Positions 26,292 through 35,041 of a stretch of DNA of 64,000 bases are shown here, one piece after another (position 1 is the stretch's first letter; each line of letters opens with the position of its first letter). Origin of the DNA: Pseudomonas silvicola (GTDB lineage: Bacteria; Pseudomonadota; Gammaproteobacteria; Pseudomonadales; Pseudomonadaceae); contig NZ_CP093280.1 in the NCBI RefSeq assembly GCF_026651855.1, forward strand, positions 1,094,001 to 1,158,000. The letters are read 5' to 3'. The notes beneath the pieces are model-generated. The model was not told the origin of the DNA. It saw only the letters and a list, made by a program, of their open reading frames with translations, and searched no databases. Both the position numbers and the translations under genes were made by a program.

Positions 26292-27302
26292 ATGACTTTG
26301 AACATCGGTGTCATCGGGACCGGCGCCATCGGTCGGGACCACATCCGTCGCCTCAGCTTCGCGCTGTCAGGCGCGCGGGTGGTGGCGGTCAACGACATCA
26401 ATGCCGAACAGGCGCGCGATGTGGTCACGCAATTGGGGATCGACGCGGAGGTCTATGCCAGTGGTCAGGCATTGATCAATGCCGGCAATGTCCATGCGGT
26501 GCTGGTCACCTCCTGGGGCCCCAGCCACGAGGAATTCGTGCTGGCGGCCATCGCCGCCGGCAAGCCGGTGTTCTGTGAAAAGCCCCTGGCCGTCACCGCC
26601 GAAGGCTGCCGTCGCATCGTCGACGCGGAAATCGCCGCAGGCAAGCGCCTGGTTCAGGTCGGTTTCATGCGCCCGTTCGACCAGGGTTACCGAGCGCTGA
26701 AAGCGGTGATCGACAGTGGCGAAATAGGGACGCCCCTGATGCTGCACTGTGCTCACCGCAACCCTCATGTGTCCGACGCCTACGGCACCGGCATGGCCAT
26801 TACCGATACCCTGATCCATGAGCTGGACGTGCTGCGCTGGTTGATCGATGACGATTACGTCTCGGCGCAGGTCGTGTTCCCCCGCGCCACCCGCCACACC
26901 CACGCGCAGTTGCGCGACCCGCAGATCGTGCTGCTGGAAACCGCCAAAGGCGTGCGCATCGACGTCGAAGTGTTCGTCAACTGCAAATATGGCTACGACA
27001 TCCAGTGCGAAGTAGTGGGCGAGGAGGGCATCGCCCGTTTGCCCGAGCCTTCCAGTGTGCAGTTGCGCAGTGCCGCCAAGCTGTCCACCGGCATCCTCAT
27101 GGACTGGAAAGACCGCTTCATCGATGCCTACGACGTGGAGTTGCAGGCCTTCATCAAGGGCGTCACCGACGGCCAGCTCTCCGGGCCCTCCGCCTGGAAC
27201 GGCTATGCCGCCGCCGTCGCTGCCGACGCCTGCAACCTGGCCCAGGTCAGTGGGCGCATCGAGCCCATTGAACTGCCTGTGCGCCCCGCGTTCTACAACT
27301 GA
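26292..27302 (+). CDS. iolG: Inositol 2-dehydrogenase (Gfo/Idh/MocA family)
   Basis: The 336-residue enzyme oxidises myo-inositol to 2-keto-myo-inositol with NAD+. The N-terminal Rossmann motif is [13 protein letters not shown], the family EKP motif is CEKPLAV, and the catalytic Asp/His are in [14 protein letters not shown]. The C-terminal [19 protein letters not shown] is typical of IolG. No other inositol catabolic gene (iolB, C, D, E) or importer is nearby, so it is an orphan here. It has an AGGAG ribosome binding site and a terminator downstream. A related sugar substrate cannot be excluded. Confidence 0.85.
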   Translation: MTLNIGVIGTGAIGRDHIRRLSFALSGARVVAVNDINAEQARDVVTQLGIDAEVYASGQALINAGNVHAVLVTSWGPSHEEFVLAAIAAGKPVFCEKPLAVTAEGCRRIVDAEIAAGKRLVQVGFMRPFDQGYRALKAVIDSGEIGTPLMLHCAHRNPHVSDAYGTGMAITDTLIHELDVLRWLIDDDYVSAQVVFPRATRHTHAQLRDPQIVLLETAKGVRIDVEVFVNCKYGYDIQCEVVGEEGIARLPEPSSVQLRSAAKLSTGILMDWKDRFIDAYDVELQAFIKGVTDGQLSGPSAWNGYAAAVAADACNLAQVSGRIEPIELPVRPAFYN

Positions 27303-27360
27303 CCCGCCAGCGCCTGCACGGATCAAGAATACATGCCGCGCTGAGTTTTTCTGTTCAGGC

Positions 27361-27393
27361 AAGAACCGGGCGCTGCGCAGCCCCGGTTCTTTG
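27361..27393 (+). terminator. Terminator downstream of iolG
   Basis: AGAACCGGG and CCCGGTTCT form a 9-bp stem around a GC-rich loop (CGCTGCGCAGC-type, itself able to pair), followed by TT. The hairpin is strong but the T tract is short. Confidence 0.7.
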
Positions 27394-27486
27394 CGTCTAT
27401 AACAAACTGGTCACGGCCGTTTGCATTCCCGGGTGAAATGTCTCGCAGCCACTATTGACGGCAGGTGATGCGTTGCCGGAATATAG

Positions 27487-27502
27487 ATAGTTAGCAAACT
27501 AT
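27487..27502. promoter_or_regulatory. Candidate MarR operator
   Basis: ATAGTT-AGCA-AACTAT is a perfect inverted repeat with 6-bp arms, located 24 bases before the MarR start codon. Its size, AT-rich arms and position are what MarR-family dimers bind, so autoregulation of the efflux operon is likely. Confidence 0.55.
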
Positions 27503-27525
27503 GAATATCGGTGCGTTCCTGTTCA

Positions 27526-27978
27526 ATGAACCTCGACAAGCTCCACCTCAATATCAGCACCGGCATGGTGACCGCTGCCCGTCACTGGCGGCGCATTTGC
27601 CAGACGACGCTGGCCAACTACGGTATTTCCGAAGCCTGCGCGGTGCCGCTGCTGATCATCGTGCGCCTGGGTGACGGCGTGCGGCAGGTCACCGTGGCCC
27701 ATGCTGCTGGCCTGGAAAGCCCATCGCTGGTACGCCTGCTGGACCAGCTGTGTTCGTCGGGCTTTGTCATTCGCACCGAAGACCCCACCGACCGCCGTGC
27801 CAAGGCCCTGAGCCTGACGGCTACCGGCCGCGAGCTGGCCGAAGCCATCGAAGGTGAATTGGTGCGCCTGCGCCGTGAAGTGCTGAACGACATCGCACCC
27901 GCCGACCTGGAAGCCGCGCTGCGTGTAGTGCGGGCCTTCGAAGAGGCGGGGCAGGGCACGGCGGTGCTGCCGTCTTGA
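27526..27978 (+). CDS. MarR-family transcriptional regulator
   Basis: 150 residues with the winged-helix core: VTVAHAAGLESPSLVRLLDQLCSSGFVIRTEDPTDRRAKALSLT has the recognition helix and the DxRDxR-type wing (DPTDRRAK). It begins an operon with an exporter of the FUSC type, and MarR repressors of such exporters usually respond to aromatic compounds. I use the ATG at 27526 (MNLDKLHLN). The stop overlaps the next gene's TTG start. Confidence 0.9.
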   Translation: MNLDKLHLNISTGMVTAARHWRRICQTTLANYGISEACAVPLLIIVRLGDGVRQVTVAHAAGLESPSLVRLLDQLCSSGFVIRTEDPTDRRAKALSLTATGRELAEAIEGELVRLRREVLNDIAPADLEAALRVVRAFEEAGQGTAVLPS

Positions 27979-30062
27979 AAGCCTTCTTCAGTGATGTTCC
28001 GCCGCTGCGGGACTGGTTTTACGGCCTGCGTACCTTCATTGCCTCGATGGTGGCGCTGTATGTGGCGATGAAACTGGAAATGCCACGCCCTTACTGGGCC
28101 ATGGCCACCGTCTATATCGTCTCCAGCCCATTCGTTGGCCCTACCACCTCCAAGGCCCTGTACCGCGGCATTGGTACCTTCGTCGGCGCCGCGGCGGCGG
28201 TGCTGTTCGTGCCCATGTTCGTGCAGACCCCCGCGTTGCTGGTGATCATTGTCGCGGCTTGGACAGGCACGCTGTTGTTCCTGTCGCTGCACCTGCGCAC
28301 CGCCAACAGTTACGCGCTGATGCTGGCCGGCTACACCATGCCGCTGATCGCCCTGCCGGTGGTGGACAGCCCACTGAACGTCTTCGACATCGCCTCGGCG
28401 CGGTTCCAGGAGATTTGCCTGGGCCTGATCAGCGCTGCCGTGATCGGTGCCATCTTCTGGCCCCGCCGCCTGGCCCCGGTACTGGGCGATGCCACGCGCA
28501 AATGGTTCGTGGAGGCCAACACCTACTGCGACCGCTTCCTGTCCCGGGAAATCACCGCCGCAGAGGTGGGCAGCCTGCGCGCCTCCATGGTGACCACGTT
28601 CAACTCCCTGGAGCTGATGATCGGGCAGATCCCCCACGAGGGCGCGTTGCCTCAGACCGTGCGTAACATCAAGGAATTGCGCGGGCGCATGATCCACCTG
28701 CTGCCGACCATCGATGCGCTGGACGATGCCTTGATTGCCCTGGAACGGCGTACCGACCTGGTGCCGGCGATCGCCCCGGTGCTGGAGCAGACGCGCCAGT
28801 GGCTGAAAGAAACCGCGGTCGGCGCCCCCACGCAGCTATGGACCGAGCTGCATGGGTGCCTGCAGGCGCTGCAACCGGCACCGGAAGCACTGGATGACCG
28901 GCGCCAGTTGCTGCTGTCCAACGTCTTGTATCGCCTGGGCGAGTGGGTAGACCTGTGGCAGGACATGCGCACCCTGCAACTGGCCATCGAAACCGAAGAC
29001 CAGTCCCAGTGGCGTGCGGTGTACCGCCACTGGCGGCTGGGCCGCCTGTCGCCATTCTTTGACCGCGGCATGATGATGTATTCGGCGTTCTCGACCATCT
29101 CGGCCATCGTCGTCGCTTCGCTGATCTGGATCTTTACCGGCTGGGCCGATGGCGGGGGCGGGGTGATTCTCGCAGCCGTGGCCTGCAGTTTCTTCGCTGC
29201 CATGGACGACCCGGCGCCACAGATCTACCGGTTCTTCTTCTGGACCCTGATCGCCGTGGTGATGTCCAGCCTGTACCTGTTCCTGATCCTGCCCAACCTG
29301 CATGATTTCCCCATGCTGGTGCTGGCGTTCGCGGTGCCGTTCATTACCGCCGCCACCCTTACCCTGCAGCCGCGATTCAACCTGGGCATGATGCTGACAC
29401 TGGTCAACGGCGCTACCTTCATCAGCCTGGACACCGCCTACGATGCCAATTTCCTTGCCTTCCTGAATTCCAACATCGCCGGGCCCATGGGCTTGCTGTT
29501 CGCGTTTTGCTGGACGCTGATCATGCGCCCGTTCGGTACCGACCTTGCGGCCAAGCGCCTGACCCGCTTCAGCTGGCGCGACATCGTGAGCCTGAGCGAG
29601 CAGGCTACCCTGGCTGAACACCGGGCCATGGGCGTGCAGATGCTCGACCGCCTGATGCAGCACCTGCCGCGTCTGTTGCAGACCGGCCAGGACACAGGCT
29701 CGGCCCTGCGCGACCTGCGGGTGGCGCTGAACATGCTCGACCTGCTGGCCTACATGCCGCGTATCCCGGTGGGCCCACGTGCCCAGGTACGCCAGGTGGT
29801 GGACGAGGTAGGCGCTTATTTCAAGGCGTGCCTGAAGGCCCGTGAACGGCTGCCGGCGCCCATGACTATCCTCATGACCATGGACCGTGCACGCCGGGCC
29901 CTGGCCCAGCAACACATGGGTGACGAAACCGAGGCGCGGGTGCAGATGCTGCACTCCCTAAGCGGCTTGCGCCTGGCCTTGCTGCCTGGAGTGGAAGTGG
30001 TGATCGAGCCCAGTGATGCCCCCGAGCTGCCAAGCCACGGTTTGGATGGAGCCCCTCTATGA
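27975..30062 (+). CDS. FUSC-family inner membrane exporter (AaeB-like)
   Basis: A 695-residue membrane protein with two similar halves, each with a cluster of transmembrane helices (about 20-165 and 355-510) followed by a cytoplasmic helical region. RPYWAMATVYIVSSPFVGPTTSKALYR is the FUSC/AaeB signature. Relatives export aromatic carboxylic acids or other small toxic molecules. It starts with TTG that overlaps the MarR stop (TTGA), which couples the two. The next three genes supply the DUF1656 protein, the adaptor and the outer membrane channel. Confidence 0.9.
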   Translation: MKAFFSDVPPLRDWFYGLRTFIASMVALYVAMKLEMPRPYWAMATVYIVSSPFVGPTTSKALYRGIGTFVGAAAAVLFVPMFVQTPALLVIIVAAWTGTLLFLSLHLRTANSYALMLAGYTMPLIALPVVDSPLNVFDIASARFQEICLGLISAAVIGAIFWPRRLAPVLGDATRKWFVEANTYCDRFLSREITAAEVGSLRASMVTTFNSLELMIGQIPHEGALPQTVRNIKELRGRMIHLLPTIDALDDALIALERRTDLVPAIAPVLEQTRQWLKETAVGAPTQLWTELHGCLQALQPAPEALDDRRQLLLSNVLYRLGEWVDLWQDMRTLQLAIETEDQSQWRAVYRHWRLGRLSPFFDRGMMMYSAFSTISAIVVASLIWIFTGWADGGGGVILAAVACSFFAAMDDPAPQIYRFFFWTLIAVVMSSLYLFLILPNLHDFPMLVLAFAVPFITAATLTLQPRFNLGMMLTLVNGATFISLDTAYDANFLAFLNSNIAGPMGLLFAFCWTLIMRPFGTDLAAKRLTRFSWRDIVSLSEQATLAEHRAMGVQMLDRLMQHLPRLLQTGQDTGSALRDLRVALNMLDLLAYMPRIPVGPRAQVRQVVDEVGAYFKACLKARERLPAPMTILMTMDRARRALAQQHMGDETEARVQMLHSLSGLRLALLPGVEVVIEPSDAPELPSHGLDGAPL

Positions 30063-30268
30063 TCGGTGAAATTGATGTAAGCGGGATCTTCCTGCCGACA
30101 TTGCTGGTGATGATGGCCATCACCTATGTGCTGTTTCTGTTGCTGCATGGCGTACTCAACCGCCTGCATTTCTACCGCCTGGTCTGGCACCGGGCCTTGT
30201 TCAACGTCGGTCTGTACGCGCTGCTGCTGGGCGCGGTGGACGCACTCTGCCGAAACCTGATGACATGA
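30059..30268 (+). CDS. DUF1656 small membrane protein
   Basis: 69 residues with two transmembrane helices (about 12-32 and 45-62) and the family start IGEIDVSGIFLP. DUF1656 (AaeX-like) proteins almost always sit between a FUSC exporter and its membrane fusion partner, as here. ATGA overlaps on both sides. Confidence 0.9.
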   Translation: MIGEIDVSGIFLPTLLVMMAITYVLFLLLHGVLNRLHFYRLVWHRALFNVGLYALLLGAVDALCRNLMT

Positions 30269-31158
30269 AAAAACCTTTGTTGACCTTTGGCCGCCTTGTT
30301 CTGACCTTGCTGGTGGTGGCGCTGGCCAGCGTCGTGGTCTACCGCATGGTGATGTACTACATGTTCGCCCCCTGGACCCGTGACGGCCATATCCGTGCCG
30401 ACGTGATCCAGGTGTCGCCGGACGTTTCCGGGCTGATCCAGGACGTGGCGGTGCGCGACAACGAAGTGGTCAAGCGTGGCCAGGTGCTGTTCACTATCGA
30501 CCAGGACCGTTTCAGCCTGGCCCTGCGCCAGGCCAAGGCGGCGCTGGCCGACCGGCAGGAAACCATGGCCCAGGCCCAGCGCGAGGCCAAGCGTAACCGT
30601 GGCCTGGGCAACCTGGTAGCCAAGGAGCAGCTGGAAGAAAGCGACTCCAAACTGGCCCGCGCCCAGGCCGCCCTGGCCGAGGCCCAGGTGGCCGTGGACA
30701 CCGCCCAGCTGAACCTGGATCGCTCGGTGATCAAGAGCCCGGTGGATGGCTACCTCAATGACCGGGCGCCGCGTGCCCACGAGTTCGTGGCCGCCGGCCA
30801 CCCGGTGCTATCGGTGGTGGACAGCACCTCGTTCCACGTCGATGGCTACTTCGAAGAAACCAAGCTGCCGATGATCGAAATTGGCCAGAAAGTGGACATC
30901 CGCGTAATGGGCGACAATGCCCGCCTGACCGGGCATGTACAGAGCATCGTCGCGGGCATCGAAGATCGCGACCGCAGCAGCGGCTCCAACCTGTTGCCCA
31001 ACATCAACCCGGCCTTCAGCTGGGTGCGCCTGGCCCAGCGGATTCCGGTGCGCATTGCCTTCGATGACGTGCCTGAGCACTTCCGCATGATCGCCGGGCG
31101 CACGGCCACCGTGTCGATCATCGATGAGACCGGCAAGCCTGTGGAGACCGCTCGATGA
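30265..31158 (+). CDS. HlyD-family periplasmic adaptor (AaeA/EmrA-like)
   Basis: 297 residues with an N-terminal membrane anchor (about 8-32), a biotinyl-lipoyl half (IQVSPDVSGLIQDVAVRDNEVVKRGQVLFTID), a short alpha-hairpin (about 80-150) and a beta-barrel region (VDGYLNDRAP and later). It should bridge the FUSC pump to the outer membrane channel encoded next. It overlaps both neighbours by ATGA. Confidence 0.92.
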   Translation: MKKPLLTFGRLVLTLLVVALASVVVYRMVMYYMFAPWTRDGHIRADVIQVSPDVSGLIQDVAVRDNEVVKRGQVLFTIDQDRFSLALRQAKAALADRQETMAQAQREAKRNRGLGNLVAKEQLEESDSKLARAQAALAEAQVAVDTAQLNLDRSVIKSPVDGYLNDRAPRAHEFVAAGHPVLSVVDSTSFHVDGYFEETKLPMIEIGQKVDIRVMGDNARLTGHVQSIVAGIEDRDRSSGSNLLPNINPAFSWVRLAQRIPVRIAFDDVPEHFRMIAGRTATVSIIDETGKPVETAR

Positions 31159-32582
31159 ACCACTGTGTACGTCTTTCGGCCATAGCCCTGGGGCTGTTGC
31201 TGTCGGCTTGCCAGATGGTCGGGCCGGACTACCACCGGCCCAAGGACGGTGCGGCCAACCGCCCGGACCTGCAAGGCAGCCTGGCCACTGGCGACAGCAA
31301 CGTGGTGTCCGCGCCAGTGCCACAGGACTGGTGGAAACTGTACAACGACCCACGCCTGGACCAGCTGGTGAGCCAGGCCCTGGTGTCGAGTACCGACCTG
31401 CGTGTGGCAGCGGCGAACCTCAACCGCGCCCGTGTGCAGATCGAGGAAGCCGAGCACGCCGGTGGTTTCACCACCAAGGCCGAGGCGGGCGCGCAGCGCC
31501 TGCAGGAGTCGGCGGAGTCTTACTTGCAAGGCGAGAAGATCCCGGTGGCCAACGTCGGCAACCTGTCATTGACGACCTCGTATCAGTTTGACCTGTGGGG
31601 CACGTTGCAGCGCGGTGTCGAGGCGTCTCAGGCCAATGCCGACGCCGCCCAGGCTGCCGCCGACACGGCGCGCATCACCCTGGTGGCCGAGGTGGTGCGC
31701 TCGTATACGCAAATCTGCGCCGCCAACGAAGAGCGCCACATCGCCGAGAAGTCGCTGGACCTGCAAATGCAGGGTGTAAAGCTGACCCAGCGTTTGCGTG
31801 ACGCAGGCCGGGGTGATGAAACTCAAGTGACGCGCACTCAGACGCAGTTCAAGTCGTTGCGCGCCGACCTCCCCAAATTCGAAGCTGAACGCCAGGCCGG
31901 GTTGTACAAGCTCGCCATGCTGCTGGCCAAGCCGGTGAACCAGTTGCCGGCCGGTACCAGCGACTGTGCTGAACTGCCGAAAATCGCCCAGGTGATGCCG
32001 GTGGGTGACGGCGCGGCCCTGCTCAAGCGCCGTCCCGACGTGCGCCAGGCCGAACGCAAGCTGGCCGCCGCCACCGCTGAAATCGGCGTGGCCACCGGCC
32101 AGCTATACCCGAACATCAGTATTGGCGCCACCGTGGGTTCGGTGGGCTTCCTCAAAGACCTGGGTGAAGACACCGCCAACCGCTGGGGCTTTGGCCCGAT
32201 GATCAGTTGGACCATACCGGGTAACCAGGCGCGTGCGCGGGTCCGCGAAGCCGAAGTGTCCACCCAGGCAGCCTTGGCGCACTTCGATGGCGTGGTGCTC
32301 AATGCCGTGCGCGAAGCCCAGACTGGTTTGGCCCAATACACCGCGCTCCTGGAGCGTCGTGACGCCCTTGCCGAAGCCGAGGAATCGGCGCGCCAGGCGG
32401 CCGACCAGACACACCGGTTCTACCTGGCCGGGCGCGAATCCTTCCTGGCCGACCTGCAGGCGACCAAAACCTACACTGACGTGACTGCCCAGCTGTCGGC
32501 AGCCAATACCCAGGTGGCCATGCAGCAGATCAATGTGTTCCTGGCGTTGGGCGGTGGTTGGGAGAGCGGGCGCACGCCTTGA
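31155..32582 (+). CDS. Outer membrane efflux lipoprotein (NodT/OprM family)
   Basis: 475 residues with a lipoprotein signal and lipobox LLSAC at C19, followed by the family start QMVGPDYHRP. The repeated outer-membrane-efflux halves contain ERRPDVRQAERKLAAATAEIGVA-like sequence (here KRRPDVRQ). It completes a four-part tripartite efflux system with its own channel. It ends 8 bases before the convergent slipin gene. Confidence 0.93.
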   Translation: MNHCVRLSAIALGLLLSACQMVGPDYHRPKDGAANRPDLQGSLATGDSNVVSAPVPQDWWKLYNDPRLDQLVSQALVSSTDLRVAAANLNRARVQIEEAEHAGGFTTKAEAGAQRLQESAESYLQGEKIPVANVGNLSLTTSYQFDLWGTLQRGVEASQANADAAQAAADTARITLVAEVVRSYTQICAANEERHIAEKSLDLQMQGVKLTQRLRDAGRGDETQVTRTQTQFKSLRADLPKFEAERQAGLYKLAMLLAKPVNQLPAGTSDCAELPKIAQVMPVGDGAALLKRRPDVRQAERKLAAATAEIGVATGQLYPNISIGATVGSVGFLKDLGEDTANRWGFGPMISWTIPGNQARARVREAEVSTQAALAHFDGVVLNAVREAQTGLAQYTALLERRDALAEAEESARQAADQTHRFYLAGRESFLADLQATKTYTDVTAQLSAANTQVAMQQINVFLALGGGWESGRTP

Positions 32583-32589
32583 TGGTGGC

Positions 32590-33348
32590 TCAAGGCTTGG
32601 TGGAAAGGTCTGCCATGCCCTTGAGCAACTCGATGGGCAGCGGAAAGACAATGGTCGAACTCTTGTCCCCGGCGATGCTGGAAAGCGTCTGCATGTAGCG
32701 CAGCTGCATCGCCCCTGGCTGGCGGCCCAGCATTTCAGCTGCCTGGGTGAGCTTTTCCGAAGCCTGCAACTCGCCCTCGGCATGAATCACCTTGGCCCGC
32801 CGTTCTCGCTCGGCCTCGGCCTGTTTGGCGATGGCCCGCACCATGGACTCGTTCAGGTCCACATGCTTGATCTCCACGTTGGCCACCTTGATACCCCATA
32901 CATCGGTCTGGGCATCCAGCACTTGCTGGATGTCCATGTTCAGGCGCTCGCGCTCGGCCAGCAGCTCGTCCAGTTCATGCTTGCCCAGCACGGCCCGCAG
33001 GGTGGTCTGCGCCAGCTGGCTGGTGGCCATGAGGAAGTCTTCGACCTGAATGATCGCTTTCTGCGGGTCAAGCACGCGAAAGTAGAGCACGGCGTTGACC
33101 TTGACCGAGACGTTATCGCGGGTGATCACGTCCTGCGGGGGGACATCGAGGACAATGGTGCGCAAGTCTACCCGCACCATTTGCTGTACCACGGGAATCA
33201 GGATGATCAGCCCAGGCCCTTTGACCTGCCAGAAGCGGCCCAGCTGAAACACCACGCCACGTTCGTATTCACGCAGGATGCGAAACGTCGACAGGGCGAC
33301 CAGTACCAGCACCACGACTGCCGCGGTGTAACCGACTTCGATGAACAT
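32590..33348 (-). CDS. Slipin / SPFH-domain membrane protein
   Basis: 252 residues with one N-terminal transmembrane helix (about 5-25) and an SPFH (band 7) domain: [26 protein letters not shown] and [23 protein letters not shown]. Slipins form membrane microdomain scaffolds and are usually encoded next to a NfeD protein, as here (3-bp gap). The exact role is not known. Confidence 0.9.
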   Translation of the reverse strand: MFIEVGYTAAVVVLVLVALSTFRILREYERGVVFQLGRFWQVKGPGLIILIPVVQQMVRVDLRTIVLDVPPQDVITRDNVSVKVNAVLYFRVLDPQKAIIQVEDFLMATSQLAQTTLRAVLGKHELDELLAERERLNMDIQQVLDAQTDVWGIKVANVEIKHVDLNESMVRAIAKQAEAERERRAKVIHAEGELQASEKLTQAAEMLGRQPGAMQLRYMQTLSSIAGDKSSTIVFPLPIELLKGMADLSTKP

Positions 33349-33351
33349 GGT

Positions 33352-33843
33352 TCAGGCTCCTGACGGCGGTTGCGCCGCAGCGACTTCCAATTGCACGCCC
33401 CGGCGTGCCACGACTTTGACCTGTTCGCCTTCCTGCAGCGGCGCATCGCAGCGCACCTGCCATTGCTCCCCCTGCAACTGCACCCAGCCGGCGCAGGGGT
33501 TGTCCGACTGCAACGCAGACACCGCGGTGACCTTGCCCACCAGTTCGCTGTCACCGCCCACCGGCCGTCGCCGCGCCGCGCTGATGGCCATGGTCAGCAT
33601 CGTGACGATCAGCACCCCCGCCACCGCCGCGACCGCCAGCAACAGCGAGCCGGACACCATGATGTTCGGGCCCTGGGCATCGACCAGGGTCACCACCCCC
33701 AGCAACAGCACGATCAGCCCCACCACGCCCAGCACGCCGTATGAGGGCAGCAGCGCTTCGATGGCCAGCATCACCAGGCCGAACAGGATCAGGCCGACAG
33801 CGGCCTGGTTCACGGTCAGCACGATCACTGTGCCCACTTTCAC
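33352..33843 (-). CDS. Short NfeD-like membrane protein
   Basis: 163 residues with several transmembrane helices (about 5-90) and a C-terminal OB-fold NfeD domain (LVGKVTAVSALQSDNPCAGWVQLQGEQWQVRC). The serine protease domain found in long NfeD proteins is absent, so this is the short type. It precedes the slipin gene and they are likely co-translated. Confidence 0.88.
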   Translation of the reverse strand: MKVGTVIVLTVNQAAVGLILFGLVMLAIEALLPSYGVLGVVGLIVLLLGVVTLVDAQGPNIMVSGSLLLAVAAVAGVLIVTMLTMAISAARRRPVGGDSELVGKVTAVSALQSDNPCAGWVQLQGEQWQVRCDAPLQEGEQVKVVARRGVQLEVAAAQPPSGA

Positions 33844-33918
33844 CTCCGGGGGGTTGCCCTCGACGTATGTGCCAAAGTTTCCTTTACTGAAAGTTTAGTA
33901 GACGACGAGGGTACCCAC

Positions 33919-34158
33919 ATGGAATCGCCAAACCACAGCCTGCCGGCGCTGTTCCAACAGTTGGGCCTGGCGTCCGACCCGGTGGGGATCGAAAAATTCG
34001 TCACCAGCCATTCGCCCCTCAAGCCTGGCCTCAAACTGCACGAAGCCTTCTTCTGGACACCCAGCCAGGCGGCTTTCCTGCGTGATGAGATTCTTGAGGA
34101 CGCCGATTGGGCTGAAGTGATCGACCAGCTCAACGAGCTGCTGCACAAGGTGGGCTGA
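33919..34158 (+). CDS. DUF2789 protein
   Basis: A 79-residue acidic soluble protein with family features LFQQLGLASDPVGIEKFV and FFWTPSQAAFLRDEI. It is conserved among gammaproteobacteria and of unknown function. Divergent from the NfeD gene; its ATG follows GAGGGTACCCAC. Confidence 0.85.
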   Translation: MESPNHSLPALFQQLGLASDPVGIEKFVTSHSPLKPGLKLHEAFFWTPSQAAFLRDEILEDADWAEVIDQLNELLHKVG

Positions 34159-34331
34159 CCCTGCCGCTTATCCGTTGCCCCCCCGATTTCAATGGCGTTG
34201 CCAGCAATTGCCGCAGCCTGTCCTATGCTCTGATTCATGGGGTTCATGTGGTCTGCCCAAGACCGCGCGGCGGCATTCACGCGGATTCTTTCAGTCATCA
34301 CTGGCCCCGGGTCAATGGGATGATAATAACT

Positions 34332-34970
34332 ATGAAAGATTCCTATGCTCCTGGCTTCTGGTGCGCCACCTCGGCGCTCGGCTTGATCACTGCCACCTAC
34401 TTCTATGGGGTCATCGAGGCCCATCAGATCGAACGTGCCCTGGTCTTCTTCAATAGCGCACTGTGGTTGATCGGCGTGCTGGCGCTCGCCGTGCTGGCCT
34501 GGTCGGCCCATGAAAACGCGCAATTGAAAAGGCGACGGCAAACCCAGGGCCATACCCTGGTCCGCATCTGGGACACCAAGGTTGCCCTGCGCAAGGTCGA
34601 AACCGTGTTCGACCGTTATTTCTGGGGTAATTACTGGCAACCGGGGCGTACCTTCCAGGAGGTGATGGGCGACCTGGCGGGCACGCCCCTGGAGAAATCC
34701 CTTGAGGCATTGAAGCTTCAATGCCAGGTGCTGGATGAGGAGATTCACGACAGCCAATGGCACTGGCTGGACGATGCCCGCGAGCTCTCCAGCGTGGCCA
34801 CGGCCCTGGCACGCCAGCGCTACCTGCTGGACTTCTGCGACCCGCGCACCAGCATCAAGGCCAGCGCCGGGGTCGACCGGGAGATGGAAGTGCTGGTGTA
34901 CACCTGGTCGACCCGCTTGCGAGCGTTTGACCACCAGTTGGATGCGCTGGAGACCGAGTACAACGTCTGA
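34332..34970 (+). CDS. Hypothetical membrane protein, 212 aa
   Basis: The N-terminus has two predicted transmembrane segments (about 6-25 and 37-57), then a charged cytoplasmic region rich in Arg and Trp (for example FDRYFWGNYWQPGRTFQE). I recognise no domain. I chose the ATG at 34332 because it starts just before the first helix; an ATG four codons upstream (34320) is equally possible. It ends before a strong hairpin that it shares with the convergent receptor gene. Confidence 0.65.
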   Translation: MKDSYAPGFWCATSALGLITATYFYGVIEAHQIERALVFFNSALWLIGVLALAVLAWSAHENAQLKRRRQTQGHTLVRIWDTKVALRKVETVFDRYFWGNYWQPGRTFQEVMGDLAGTPLEKSLEALKLQCQVLDEEIHDSQWHWLDDARELSSVATALARQRYLLDFCDPRTSIKASAGVDREMEVLVYTWSTRLRAFDHQLDALETEYNV

Positions 34971-34989
34971 ACATCGGCGTTGGCCCTGG

Positions 34990-35028
34990 CGCGGTCAGGT
35001 CCGCTGCTGTATAGCGGACCTGACCGCG
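34990..35028. terminator. Perfect 16-bp hairpin between convergent genes
   Basis: CGCGGTCAGGTCCGCT (34990-35005) and its exact complement (35013-35028) enclose a 7-base loop. It lies between the 212-aa hypothetical and the TonB receptor, which converge here, and probably stops transcription from both sides. Confidence 0.75.
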
Positions 35029-35041
35029 TCACAACTCCCCG

